Origin: Winogradskyella immobilis
Lineage (GTDB): Bacteria > Bacteroidota > Bacteroidia > Flavobacteriales > Flavobacteriaceae
Length of the DNA: 64,000 bases
Reading direction: 5' to 3'
NCBI RefSeq assembly: GCF_021887715.1
Contig: NZ_JAIQXX010000011.1
Location: 24,662-88,661 of the forward strand
Every line of letters starts with the position of its first letter. Within the stretch, counting starts at the first letter, position 1. Under the pieces are notes generated by a model. The model saw only the letters and a list, made by a program, of their open reading frames with translations, did not search any database and was not told the DNA's origin. The translations under genes were made by a program, and so were the position numbers. Positions 47,690-55,646 of the stretch are shown here, piece by piece.

Positions 47690-48111
47690 AAAAGGTATTA
47701 TTTATAATTTTACTAGTATTAATAGTTTTACCCTTAAATGCTCAATCTATTTTAGGGCAATGGAAAACCATAGATGATGAAACAGGTGAAGCTAAATCTA
47801 TTGTTGAGATTTTTGAAAAAGAAGGCAAAGTATATGGTAAGATTATAAAAGTTTTAAATACTAAAATAAAAAATCCAGTATGTTCTAAATGCAAGGGAGA
47901 AAATAAAAATAAATCAATTATAAATCTACAAATTATAGCTGATTTATCAAAAAACGGGGATGTATATGAAGATGGTACAATACTTAACCCTAGTAATGGA
48001 AAAATATATAAATGTCGTATAAAATTAGAAGATAATCCCGATCGATTGCAGGTGAGAGGATACATTGCATTTTTCTATAAAACTCAATATTGGCATCGTG
48101 TTAAAAAGTGA
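47686..48111 (+). CDS. DUF2147 domain secreted protein
   Basis: The 141-residue protein has a signal peptide (LLVLIVLPLNAQ) and the DUF2147 pattern: ILGQWKTIDDETGEAKSIVEIF, a CSKCKG pair, then DGTILNPSNGKIYKCRIKL and LQVRGYIAFFYKTQYWHRV. These are lipocalin-like beta-barrel proteins of unknown function in the periplasm. It is translationally coupled to the BrkB gene. Behind it begins the repetitive stretch before priA. Confidence 0.85.
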   Translation: MKKVLFIILLVLIVLPLNAQSILGQWKTIDDETGEAKSIVEIFEKEGKVYGKIIKVLNTKIKNPVCSKCKGENKNKSIINLQIIADLSKNGDVYEDGTILNPSNGKIYKCRIKLEDNPDRLQVRGYIAFFYKTQYWHRVKK

Positions 48112-48127
48112 AAAGTAAAAAAGCAAA

Positions 48128-48155
48128 AGTATAAAGTTATCAAGTATAAAGTTAT
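48128..48155 (+). repeat. Two-unit direct repeat before priA
   Basis: AGTATAAAGTTAT occurs at 48128-48140 and again at 48143-48155, a 15-base period. It lies just behind the DUF2147 gene. Confidence 0.6.
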
Positions 48156-48165
48156 TTTGGTAGTG

Positions 48166-48200
48166 TCTCTAATCTCTAATCTCTAATCTCTAATTTCTAT
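48166..48200 (+). repeat. Heptanucleotide tandem repeat (TCTCTAA)4 at the priA start
   Basis: Four perfect units of TCTCTAA cover 48166-48193, followed by a degenerate fifth unit TTTCTAT (48194-48200), whose last two bases open the probable ATC start. Because 7 is not a multiple of 3, any three successive units place TAA in every frame, so translation cannot enter priA from upstream of the array. Confidence 0.8.
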
Positions 48201-50649
48201 CGATTTCATTGATGTCATATTACCTATTCCGCTTCAAAAAGCATTTACCTATCATATTACTGAAGCCGAATCTAAGTTTTTAAAACCAGGCATGCGTGTT
48301 GCAGTTCCGTTTGGAAAAAGTAAAATTTATACCGCATTAGTTTTTACAATTCACCAAAACCCACCAACAGCTTACGATGCTAAAACCATACATCAAATTT
48401 TAGATGATAAACCTGTAGTTACCACGACACAATTAAAACATTGGCAGTGGATTGCTTCTTATTACATGTGTAGTCTAGGAGAAGTAATGCGAGCAGCAAT
48501 GCCAAATGCATTTATTTTGGAGAGTGAAACGATTATATCAATTAATAACTCGTCATCAGTTGAAGAACACAATTTAAAAGATGATGAGTTTTTAATAGTT
48601 GAAGCGTTACAGCATCAGTCTTCATTAAAAATTGGAGATGTGATGTCTATTTTAGATAAAAAACGTGTTTTGCCAGTAATAAAAGATCTCGTAGACAAAA
48701 ATGTATTACAACTGCAAGAAGAACTCTACGAAAAGTATAAACCTAAATTGGTAAGGTATGTAAAACTACATGCTAATTATAAATCTGAAGAACATCTTCA
48801 AAACTTGTTTGAGCAACTAAAACGAGCTCCAAAACAACGCGATGTAGTAATGAACTTGTTTGTTTTAGAAACAGAATCAAATGCATCCATAAAAGTTTCA
48901 GAATTATTAAAGCGAAGCGGAGCTACTTCTGCAACTTTAAAAACATTAATAGACAAATCCATTTTAGAAGAATATTTTATACAGACAGATCGTGTTCAGT
49001 TTAAAGGAGACAATTCTTCTACAGCTAAAACACTAAATGATGCGCAACAAAAAGCGTTAACCGAAATAGAAGAAATTTTTAAAGAAAAATCAGTTGCATT
49101 ATTGCATGGTGTAACATCATCTGGTAAAACAGAAATTTATATCAAACTTATAGAAACTGAGTTGAAAGCAGGAAAACAAGTGTTATACCTATTGCCAGAG
49201 ATAGCTTTAACGACACAACTTGTTAATAGGTTGCAAAGTTATTTTGGTGAAAAAGTAGCTGTATTTCATAGTCGCTATTCGGGTAACGAGCGTGTTGAAG
49301 TTTGGCATAACATGCTCGAGAATTCTGAAAAAACACAAGTAATAATAGGTGCGCGCTCTTCGTTGTTATTACCATTTAATAATTTAGGCTTAATTATAGT
49401 AGATGAAGAACATGAGCAATCGTATAAGCAATTTGATCCAGCACCACGTTATCATGCTAGAGATGCAGCTATTGTGCTTTCTAATATATTTAGCGCTAAA
49501 ACACTATTAGGTTCTGCTACACCAAGTTTAGAGAGTTATTATAATGCGTCTAGTGGAAAATATGGTTTAATAGAGCTTAATACACGTTATAATAATGTGT
49601 TAATGCCAGACATAGAGTTGATAGATCTTGCGGATAAGTATAAGCGAAAACGTATGAAAGGCCATTTCAGTGATCGCTTAATTGAAGAAATGATCGAGAC
49701 GCTAGATGAAGGCTTTCAAATTATATTATTTCAAAATCGAAGAGGATTTTCACCAATTATAGAATGTACAACTTGCGGACATTCGCCACAATGCCCAAAT
49801 TGCGATGTGAGCTTAACCTACCATCAATACAGAGATCAATTACGCTGTCATTATTGTGGATACAACTCAATAATGCCTAAAGCTTGCGAAGCCTGTGGAA
49901 ATATAACTTTAGATACTAAAGGATTTGGAACAGAACAAATAGAGGAAGAAGTTAAAACCTTATTCCCTGATAAGAAAGTTGCACGTATGGATTTAGATAC
50001 TACACGTGGAAAATATGGTTTCGAAAAAATAATTACAGCTTTTGAACAGCGCGAAATTGACATTTTAGTAGGAACACAAATGCTAACCAAAGGTTTAGAT
50101 TTTAGATCTATAAAGCTCGTTGGTATTATGAATGCAGATAACCTGTTAAATTTCCCGGATTTTAGAGCGCATGAGCGTAGTTATCAATTAATGGCTCAAG
50201 TCTCAGGTAGAGCAGGACGTACAGATGTAAGAGGTAAGGTTTTAATTCAAACCTATAATCCGCATCATAATATTTTGCAACAAGTGTCTTCTAATTTATA
50301 CAAAGACATGTATAAAGAGCAATTAGACGAGCGTTATAATTTTAAATATCCACCAATATATCGATTGATTAAAATAACTTTAAAACACAAAGATTACAAT
50401 CGTGTAAACTTAGCTTCAGATTGGTATGCCAGATCATTAAAACAAGTTTTTAAACAAAACGTTTTAGGACCAGAATTTCCGCCTGTATCAAGAATTAGAA
50501 ATCTATATCACAAAAATATATTAATAAAGATTCCTCAACCTCAATCTTTACCTAAAACAAAAGAAGCTATTAGTAAAATACACAATAGCTTCTTAAGTAT
50601 TAAAGATTATAGGGCTGTTAGAGTAGTTTTAAATATCGATAATTATTAA
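48199..50649 (+). CDS. priA: Primosomal protein N' (replication restart helicase PriA), probable ATC start
   Basis: PriA is the 3'-5' helicase that restarts stalled replication forks. Motifs: Walker A LLHGVTSSGKTEIY, IIVDEEHEQSYK (DEEH box), a zinc-binding Cys cluster (CTTCGHSPQCPNCD...CHYCGY...CEACG) and QVSGRAGR. The first ATG at 48292 would remove the conserved FIDVILPIPLQKAFTYHI region (DNA-binding domain); upstream the frame is open back to a TAA at 48184-48186 inside the heptamer repeat, with no ATG, GTG or TTG. The position aligned with the usual N-terminal Met is ATC at 48199 (ATT at 48193 is an alternative). The 3' end overlaps the convergent LytTR gene by four bases. Confidence 0.9.
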   Translation: MDFIDVILPIPLQKAFTYHITEAESKFLKPGMRVAVPFGKSKIYTALVFTIHQNPPTAYDAKTIHQILDDKPVVTTTQLKHWQWIASYYMCSLGEVMRAAMPNAFILESETIISINNSSSVEEHNLKDDEFLIVEALQHQSSLKIGDVMSILDKKRVLPVIKDLVDKNVLQLQEELYEKYKPKLVRYVKLHANYKSEEHLQNLFEQLKRAPKQRDVVMNLFVLETESNASIKVSELLKRSGATSATLKTLIDKSILEEYFIQTDRVQFKGDNSSTAKTLNDAQQKALTEIEEIFKEKSVALLHGVTSSGKTEIYIKLIETELKAGKQVLYLLPEIALTTQLVNRLQSYFGEKVAVFHSRYSGNERVEVWHNMLENSEKTQVIIGARSSLLLPFNNLGLIIVDEEHEQSYKQFDPAPRYHARDAAIVLSNIFSAKTLLGSATPSLESYYNASSGKYGLIELNTRYNNVLMPDIELIDLADKYKRKRMKGHFSDRLIEEMIETLDEGFQIILFQNRRGFSPIIECTTCGHSPQCPNCDVSLTYHQYRDQLRCHYCGYNSIMPKACEACGNITLDTKGFGTEQIEEEVKTLFPDKKVARMDLDTTRGKYGFEKIITAFEQREIDILVGTQMLTKGLDFRSIKLVGIMNADNLLNFPDFRAHERSYQLMAQVSGRAGRTDVRGKVLIQTYNPHHNILQQVSSNLYKDMYKEQLDERYNFKYPPIYRLIKITLKHKDYNRVNLASDWYARSLKQVFKQNVLGPEFPPVSRIRNLYHKNILIKIPQPQSLPKTKEAISKIHNSFLSIKDYRAVRVVLNIDNY

Positions 50650-51344
50650 GTTATGTTATTTAAAGCATCCACGAGTTGCGTTTTCTTATTACGACTCAAA
50701 GGAATTTCATATGCTCCAACTTCAACATTTTTACTGTTAAAGCGATCAATTTTATCTAAATTCACAATATAGGATTTATGAATTCTTAAAAACTTTCCTT
50801 CCGGAAGTTCAAGTTCAAAAGCTTTCATTGTAGATAATACAACTAAGCTGTTCTCTTCTGTTACTACTTTTACATAATCTCCAAGAGCTTCAATCCACTT
50901 AATGTCTTTAATATAGACTTTACGTTTTTTAAGATTGCTTTTTACAAAGATATGTTCACCTTCAGTTTCGTTAAAGTCTAATTTTAGCTTATGCTGCTCA
51001 ATAGCTTTTTCAACGGCAGTATTAAAGCGTTCTTTAGTAATTGGTTTTTGAAGATAATCTGTAGCATCATAATTAAATGCTTTAAAGGCATATTCTGTTT
51101 TGCCAGTAACAAAGATAATTTGGGGTTTGTTGTTGAGTACATCTAAGAGTTCAAATCCATTAAGAACAGGCATCTCAATATCAAGGAAGATAAGATCTAC
51201 CTTGTGTGTATTAAGACCGTTCTTAGTTTCTAACGCACTACTATATTCAGCTATAAGATTAAGAGAAGAATGATTTTCTATTAATTTTACAATAGAGAGG
51301 CGCTGGATCGCAGAATCGTCAACAACTACACAGTTTAATGTCAT
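50646..51344 (-). CDS. LytTR family response regulator, no kinase beside it
   Basis: The 232-residue protein has a receiver domain with phospho-acceptor Asp55 in IFLDIEMP, the acidic pair near residues 9-10, Lys100 in LQKP, and a C-terminal LytTR DNA-binding domain (about 125-230; FLRIHKSYIVNLDKIDRF). LytTR proteins bind two 9-base direct repeats separated by about 12 bases. No histidine kinase is encoded beside it, so its partner must lie elsewhere. Its stop overlaps the priA stop by four bases. Confidence 0.93.
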   Translation of the reverse strand: MTLNCVVVDDSAIQRLSIVKLIENHSSLNLIAEYSSALETKNGLNTHKVDLIFLDIEMPVLNGFELLDVLNNKPQIIFVTGKTEYAFKAFNYDATDYLQKPITKERFNTAVEKAIEQHKLKLDFNETEGEHIFVKSNLKKRKVYIKDIKWIEALGDYVKVVTEENSLVVLSTMKAFELELPEGKFLRIHKSYIVNLDKIDRFNSKNVEVGAYEIPLSRNKKTQLVDALNNIT

Positions 51345-51479
51345 AACATTATCATTTTTAGGTTAAGATATCGACAATAGTACGAAAAATTCGGTTAAAA
51401 ACCAAAAAACGCCGACAAAGTGTAAAGTTTAACATAATTTAATTTCAAAATTTAGCATTAAAAAATAGGCTTTAAATTG

Positions 51480-51510
51480 TTGGTGTAGTTATAATTATTG
51501 CGTATTTTTG
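51480..51510 (+). promoter_or_regulatory. Promoter of the rpsF operon
   Basis: TTG (51480-51482), 20-base spacer, then TATTTTTG (51503-51510) match the Bacteroidota -33/-7 consensus best of all candidates here. The predicted leader is only about 25 bases, too short for the S6:S18-binding leader structure known in other bacteria. Confidence 0.65.
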
Positions 51511-51541
51511 CAGCCGTTTTTAACAATAAAAAATATTTTTT

Positions 51542-51880
51542 ATGAATCATTATGAAACTGTTTTCATCTTAAATCCCGTTTTATCTGAAGATCAGATAAA
51601 GGAAACAGTAAAGAAACACGAAGATTTTCTAGTTTCTAAAGGTGCTAAGATGATTGCCAAAGAAAATTGGGGACTAAAAAAGTTAGCCTACCCAATTCAA
51701 AACAAAAAAAGTGGTTTTTATCACTTATTTGAGTATACTGTTGCTGGAGAAGTAATAGAGCCTTTAGAAGTAGAGTTTAGACGTGACGAGCGTTTTATGC
51801 GTTATTTAACTGTTAAGTTAGATAAGCATGCAATATCTTGGGCAGAAAGAAGAAGAGAAAGAAACAAACAAAACGCTTAA
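51542..51880 (+). CDS. rpsF: 30S ribosomal protein S6
   Basis: The 112-residue S6 protein has the family's [18 protein letters not shown] start, [19 protein letters not shown] and the [17 protein letters not shown] core that contacts S18 in the 30S platform. It opens the rpsF-rpsR-rplI operon; ssb and priB, found between them in Proteobacteria, are absent here as usual in Bacteroidota. rpsR starts two bases after its stop. Confidence 0.97.
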   Translation: MNHYETVFILNPVLSEDQIKETVKKHEDFLVSKGAKMIAKENWGLKKLAYPIQNKKSGFYHLFEYTVAGEVIEPLEVEFRRDERFMRYLTVKLDKHAISWAERRRERNKQNA

Positions 51881-51882
51881 TT

Positions 51883-52179
51883 ATGGCATCAATAGATCAA
51901 CAAGCAAAAGGAAAAAAAGAAGGAGAGATTAGATATCTTACTCCATTAAATATAGAAACCTCTAAACAAAAAAGGTATTGTCGTTTTAAAAAGGCTGGTA
52001 TTAAGTATATCGATTATAAAGATCCAGATTACTTATTAAAGTTTGTAAATGAGCAAGGTAAATTATTACCAAGACGTTTAACAGGTACTTCTTTAAAATA
52101 CCAAAGAAAAGTGTCTGTAGCTGTAAAAAGAGCAAGACACTTGGCTTTAATGCCATATGTAGCAGATTTATTAAAATAA
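51883..52179 (+). CDS. rpsR: 30S ribosomal protein S18
   Basis: The 98-residue S18 starts at ATG 51883 ([10 protein letters not shown]); a longer frame back to 51838 lies inside rpsF and was dropped. It has the conserved [18 protein letters not shown] and [19 protein letters not shown], with [11 protein letters not shown] near the end, which bind S6 and 16S rRNA. It is followed 13 bases later by rplI. Confidence 0.97.
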   Translation: MASIDQQAKGKKEGEIRYLTPLNIETSKQKRYCRFKKAGIKYIDYKDPDYLLKFVNEQGKLLPRRLTGTSLKYQRKVSVAVKRARHLALMPYVADLLK

Positions 52180-52192
52180 ATATATCATAACA

Positions 52193-52642
52193 ATGGAACT
52201 TATATTAAAACAAGACGTTGAAAATTTAGGATTTAAAGACGATATTGTAACAGTAAAGAACGGTTATGGTAGAAATTTTTTAATTCCTCAAGGGCAAGCT
52301 ATTTTAGCTACAATATCAGCTAAAAAAGTATTAGCTGAGAATTTAAAGCAAAGAGCTTTTAAAGAAAAGAAAGTTATTGATGATGCTAAAGCTGTAGCTG
52401 AAGCATTAGCAGGATTAGAAATAAAAATACCTTCTAAAGTTGGTACAGGCGACAAATTATTTGGATCTGTAAATAATATAGACTTAGCAGCGTCTTTACA
52501 AAATGCTGGTCAAGAGATTGATAAAAAATATATCAATGTTATTGGTGGTAATGTAAAACGTTTAGGTAAGTATAATGCTGTAATTCGTTTACATAGAGAA
52601 GTCACAGTTGATTTCCCTTTTGAAGTTGTAGCTGAAAAATAA
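52193..52642 (+). CDS. rplI: 50S ribosomal protein L9
   Basis: The 149-residue L9 has the N-terminal RNA-binding domain with VENLGFKDDIVTVKNGYGRNFLIPQG, the long connecting helix (about 40-75) and a C-terminal domain with GDKLFGSVNNIDLA. Length agrees with the family. It is the last gene of the unit and is followed by a perfect-arm hairpin at 52669-52700. Confidence 0.97.
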   Translation: MELILKQDVENLGFKDDIVTVKNGYGRNFLIPQGQAILATISAKKVLAENLKQRAFKEKKVIDDAKAVAEALAGLEIKIPSKVGTGDKLFGSVNNIDLAASLQNAGQEIDKKYINVIGGNVKRLGKYNAVIRLHREVTVDFPFEVVAEK

Positions 52643-52668
52643 TATTAGACTTAAATAACACTTTATAT

Positions 52669-52702
52669 AAAGAGGTAACTAATTAATTAGTTATCTCTTT
52701 TT
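52669..52702 (+). terminator. Terminator of the rpsF-rpsR-rplI operon
   Basis: AAAGAGGTAACTAATT (52669-52684) pairs with AATTAGTTATCTCTTT (52685-52700) over 16 positions with one G-U pair and minimal loop, followed by T residues. Confidence 0.8.
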
Positions 52703-52709
52703 AGTTTTG
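52702..52709 (+). promoter_or_regulatory. Candidate -7 box TAGTTTTG of the GDPD gene
   Basis: TAGTTTTG fits TAnnTTTG and lies directly behind the operon terminator, 22 bases before the ATG at 52732. No -33 element is seen. Confidence 0.35.
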
Positions 52710-52731
52710 TCACTTAAAATTATTAGATATC

Positions 52732-53625
52732 ATGAAAACAAACATAATATATGTTCTCTTAATTACTATCACGCTTTTTAATTGTAAAGGCAATATAGAG
52801 CCTAAACATAAAGGAGAAGTAGAAGTCGATGGATTTAAAGTTTCAAAACCGATTGCAGATTTTCGTTTTTCAAATAATAATGCTCCAAAAATAAGTGTGC
52901 ATCGAGGAGGAAAAGGCATTCTAAACTATCCAGAGAATACATTAGAAACACTTCAGTATGTTAATAATAGAATTAATGGTATTTATGAAATAGATGTAGC
53001 CAAAACTAAAGATGGTGTTTTGGTATTAATGCACGATAACTCTATTGACAGAACAACTACTGGTAGTGGTTTAATAGCAAATTTAACTTATAAGGAATTG
53101 CAAACATATAATGTTGTTGATGATTACGGAAACAAGACGAAATATAAAGTGCCATTGTTTTCTGAAGTTTTAAAATGGTGTAAAGCAAATAATGTTGTAC
53201 TAACTATAGATATAAAACGAAGCGTTCCTCAAAAGGACGTCATTGAGGCTGTTAAAGCTGTAAATGCAGAAAATGTAAGCATTATAATAACGTATAATTT
53301 AGAACAAGCTAAAAGTGCTTATGCGTTAGCGCCAGAATTACTATTATCAGTTTCTGCCCGTAATCAAGAAGAGTTAAATCGTTTATTAAATTCTAATATT
53401 CCTACGCAAAACATGTTGGCTTTTACTGGGACACGACTTTCTAATCCATCGCTTTTTAAGCAATTACATGACAAAAACATATTGTGTATGCTTGGCACAC
53501 TAGGAAATTTAGATAAACAAGCAGAGGCTAGAGGAGATGGTCTGTATCTTAAGTGGATGGATGATGGTATAGATATTATAGCTACAGATCGACCATTTGC
53601 TGTAAACAATGCTATAAATAAATAA
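52732..53625 (+). CDS. Glycerophosphodiester phosphodiesterase family lipoprotein
   Basis: The 297-residue protein has a lipoprotein signal (LITITLFNC, Cys19) and the GDPD TIM-barrel motifs VHRGGKG with YPENTLET, EIDVAKTKDGVLVLMHDNSIDRTT and the catalytic His/Glu pattern. These enzymes split glycerophosphodiesters into an alcohol and glycerol-3-phosphate. The lipid anchor places it at the envelope. It is probably expressed alone from its own -7-like box. Confidence 0.9.
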   Translation: MKTNIIYVLLITITLFNCKGNIEPKHKGEVEVDGFKVSKPIADFRFSNNNAPKISVHRGGKGILNYPENTLETLQYVNNRINGIYEIDVAKTKDGVLVLMHDNSIDRTTTGSGLIANLTYKELQTYNVVDDYGNKTKYKVPLFSEVLKWCKANNVVLTIDIKRSVPQKDVIEAVKAVNAENVSIIITYNLEQAKSAYALAPELLLSVSARNQEELNRLLNSNIPTQNMLAFTGTRLSNPSLFKQLHDKNILCMLGTLGNLDKQAEARGDGLYLKWMDDGIDIIATDRPFAVNNAINK

Positions 53626-53678
53626 AATAAGAATCAAAAAGATTTCGTGCTAGATACGGAATGATAAATATATTTTTA

Positions 53679-54149
53679 ATGAAATACGCTAGACTTTCAA
53701 AAGAACAGTTTGAAGAGTTGCACCAAGAGTTTATTAATTTTTTAGCAACTCAATCAGTAACAGCAGATGAATGGGTAAATTTAAAAGTAAATAAACCCGA
53801 ATTAGCAGAGCAAGAATTAGATGTTTTTAGCGATTTAATATGGGAAGGTGTTCTAGGAAAAGTAAAGTATATAGAACACATATCTGCTCAGCAGTTGTAT
53901 CTTTTTTATTGCGAAGAAAAACGAATACGTTTAATAGCATTAAAATTAAAAAAAGAAGATATTGATTTAACAACACCTAAAGGATTTCAATGGTTAAGAG
54001 AAAATTTATTATCTGATGATATAGAATTTTTTAATGCCAATAAAGAATATTCTAAGGATAAGCATCAAGATATCTTTAAGTTAATTCAAGAAGGCGGAAA
54101 TATAACTAAAGGAGAATTATTTCAGTATTTCGATAAAATAATTAATTAA
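53679..54149 (+). CDS. DUF6495-like conserved flavobacterial protein
   Basis: The 156-residue cytoplasmic protein, started at ATG 53679 (MKYARLSKEQFEELHQEF) rather than the in-frame ATG at 53661, is of a type I associate with DUF6495 in Flavobacteriia; its role is unknown. It is helical with acidic and aromatic clusters (LVWEG-like DLIWEGVLGKVKYIEHI, LYLFYCEEKRIRLIALKL) and no signal peptide. It converges with the MacB-like permease gene with ten bases between the stops. Confidence 0.7.
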   Translation: MKYARLSKEQFEELHQEFINFLATQSVTADEWVNLKVNKPELAEQELDVFSDLIWEGVLGKVKYIEHISAQQLYLFYCEEKRIRLIALKLKKEDIDLTTPKGFQWLRENLLSDDIEFFNANKEYSKDKHQDIFKLIQEGGNITKGELFQYFDKIIN

Positions 54150-54159
54150 TTAATTAATA

Positions 54160-55410
54160 TTATTCGTATCTTAAAGATTCTATTGGGTCTAATTTTGAAG
54201 CCTTAGTTGCAGGATATACACCAGATATTACAGCAACAATAAAAGCAATACTTGTGGCCCATATCATAGCAAACCATGGAGTAGAGAAGTCAAGATCAAA
54301 ACCTTTTGATATGCCCCAACCAATTAAAATACCTAATAAAATACCTATCACACCTCCAAGTTGCCCTATAATTACAGTTTCCATAAAGAACTGAAATGCA
54401 ATGGTTTTACGCTTAGCACCTAAAGCTTTACGTACACCTATTTCACGAGTGCGTTCACTTACTGATACTAACATAATATTCATTAGTGCTATTGTAGATC
54501 CAAAGATGGTAATAATACTAATAATCCAAGCAGCAACGTAAAGATAGTTAGAAATGCTTCCAATTCTATTAATGAGGTCATCGCTCTTAACAATGGCAAA
54601 ATCGTTAGTTTCAACAGGGCTAAGACTTCTAATATTTCTAAACGTTAATATAGCATCTTCTTGAGCGCCTTCAAGCATTTCATTTCTATCAACTCTAACG
54701 CTTAAATTATAATTAATAAAAGGAGATGTAAAAATAGAACGTGCTTTTTGTATAGGAATAATAACACGTAAATCTTGATTATTACCAAAAGTAGAACCTT
54801 TACTTTCTAAAACACCAACAACTTTAAATTTAGAACCTCTTAAACTTATGGTTTTATTTAAAGGGTTTTCATCAGGGAATAATGCTTTCTGTAAGTCACT
54901 GCCAATAACACAGATAGCATTACTATTACTAACATCAAAGACATTTAAACCACGCCCAGATTCAAGCTCCAAACCAGAATTAGATAAAAAATACTCATTA
55001 GCACCTATTACAGCGACTTCTGGATCTGTTTTTTTATTATTGTATTTTACTTCTGTTGAATTAGAACCAAAAAACCAAAATGCTGTTTGTGTTCCAGGAA
55101 AATCATAATTAGTGACAAACTCATTAGCATCTCTAAAACTAATCACCGGATTTATTTTTGTGCGTTCAGTCCTTCTAGAACCATTACCAACTCTAACGGT
55201 TAACCCATAACGTCGCATATTAAATGTATTGGCTCCCATAGAAGAGAAGTCACTAGAAATAGTGTTCTCTAGAGCAGATACGCCACTTAAAATGCCGACT
55301 AAAGCCATAATACCTATAGCTATAATTAAAACAGTTAAAATGGTTCTCAGTAATTGGCCTTTAATAGAATCTAAGGCTATTCTAATATTTTCTTTAACTA
55401 ATGAAAACAT
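54160..55410 (-). CDS. ABC transporter permease, MacB-like
   Basis: The 416-residue permease has an N-terminal membrane segment (IRTILTVLIIAIGIMALVGI), a large periplasmic MacB-type domain (about 45-285) and three C-terminal membrane segments with the FtsX core (IALMNIMLVSVSERTREIGVRKALGAKRKTI). Such permeases pair with an ATPase and a membrane-fusion protein for export of peptides, lipids or macrolides. Neither partner gene is in the window. Its start lies 46 bases from the visible upstream gap. Confidence 0.88.
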   Translation of the reverse strand: MFSLVKENIRIALDSIKGQLLRTILTVLIIAIGIMALVGILSGVSALENTISSDFSSMGANTFNMRRYGLTVRVGNGSRRTERTKINPVISFRDANEFVTNYDFPGTQTAFWFFGSNSTEVKYNNKKTDPEVAVIGANEYFLSNSGLELESGRGLNVFDVSNSNAICVIGSDLQKALFPDENPLNKTISLRGSKFKVVGVLESKGSTFGNNQDLRVIIPIQKARSIFTSPFINYNLSVRVDRNEMLEGAQEDAILTFRNIRSLSPVETNDFAIVKSDDLINRIGSISNYLYVAAWIISIITIFGSTIALMNIMLVSVSERTREIGVRKALGAKRKTIAFQFFMETVIIGQLGGVIGILLGILIGWGISKGFDLDFSTPWFAMIWATSIAFIVAVISGVYPATKASKLDPIESLRYE

Positions 55411-55538
55411 ATTTTCTGGTCTAAAATTTCTGTTGGTTTGCTATAAGACTACTTAAAGTCAATAAAGTTACTATAAAATTGAATTATCTTGACATTGCCT
55501 TTAAAAATTATAATATTTTTGTGAAGTATTTGACATAA

Positions 55539-55570
55539 TTGTCACACTGAGCGCAGTCGAAGTGTCTAGA
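55539..55570. repeat. Dispersed hairpin repeat before hisS
   Basis: TTGTCACACTGAGCGCAGTC followed by GAAGTGTCTAGA contains ACACT...AGTGT complementary arms around an ACTGAGCGCAGT inner hairpin. Sequences of the CTGAGCGcAGTCGAAG type are, from general knowledge, repeated between genes in many Bacteroidota. This is the only copy I find in the window. Confidence 0.5.
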
Positions 55571-55646
55571 TTTAATTTTCTTTTCGCTTTTTATTGCTTA
55601 GATATAGTTTTAATTAAAAAGACTCCCGTTTCCGCGAGAGATAAAT

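Noticed and set aside
51511..51541. S6:S18-binding leader structure before rpsF
   Set aside because: The predicted leader of about 25 bases is too short for the known structure and I see no conserved hairpin.
51838..51882. Longer N-terminus of S18
   Set aside because: The extra 15 residues lie inside rpsF in another frame and are not in S18 proteins.
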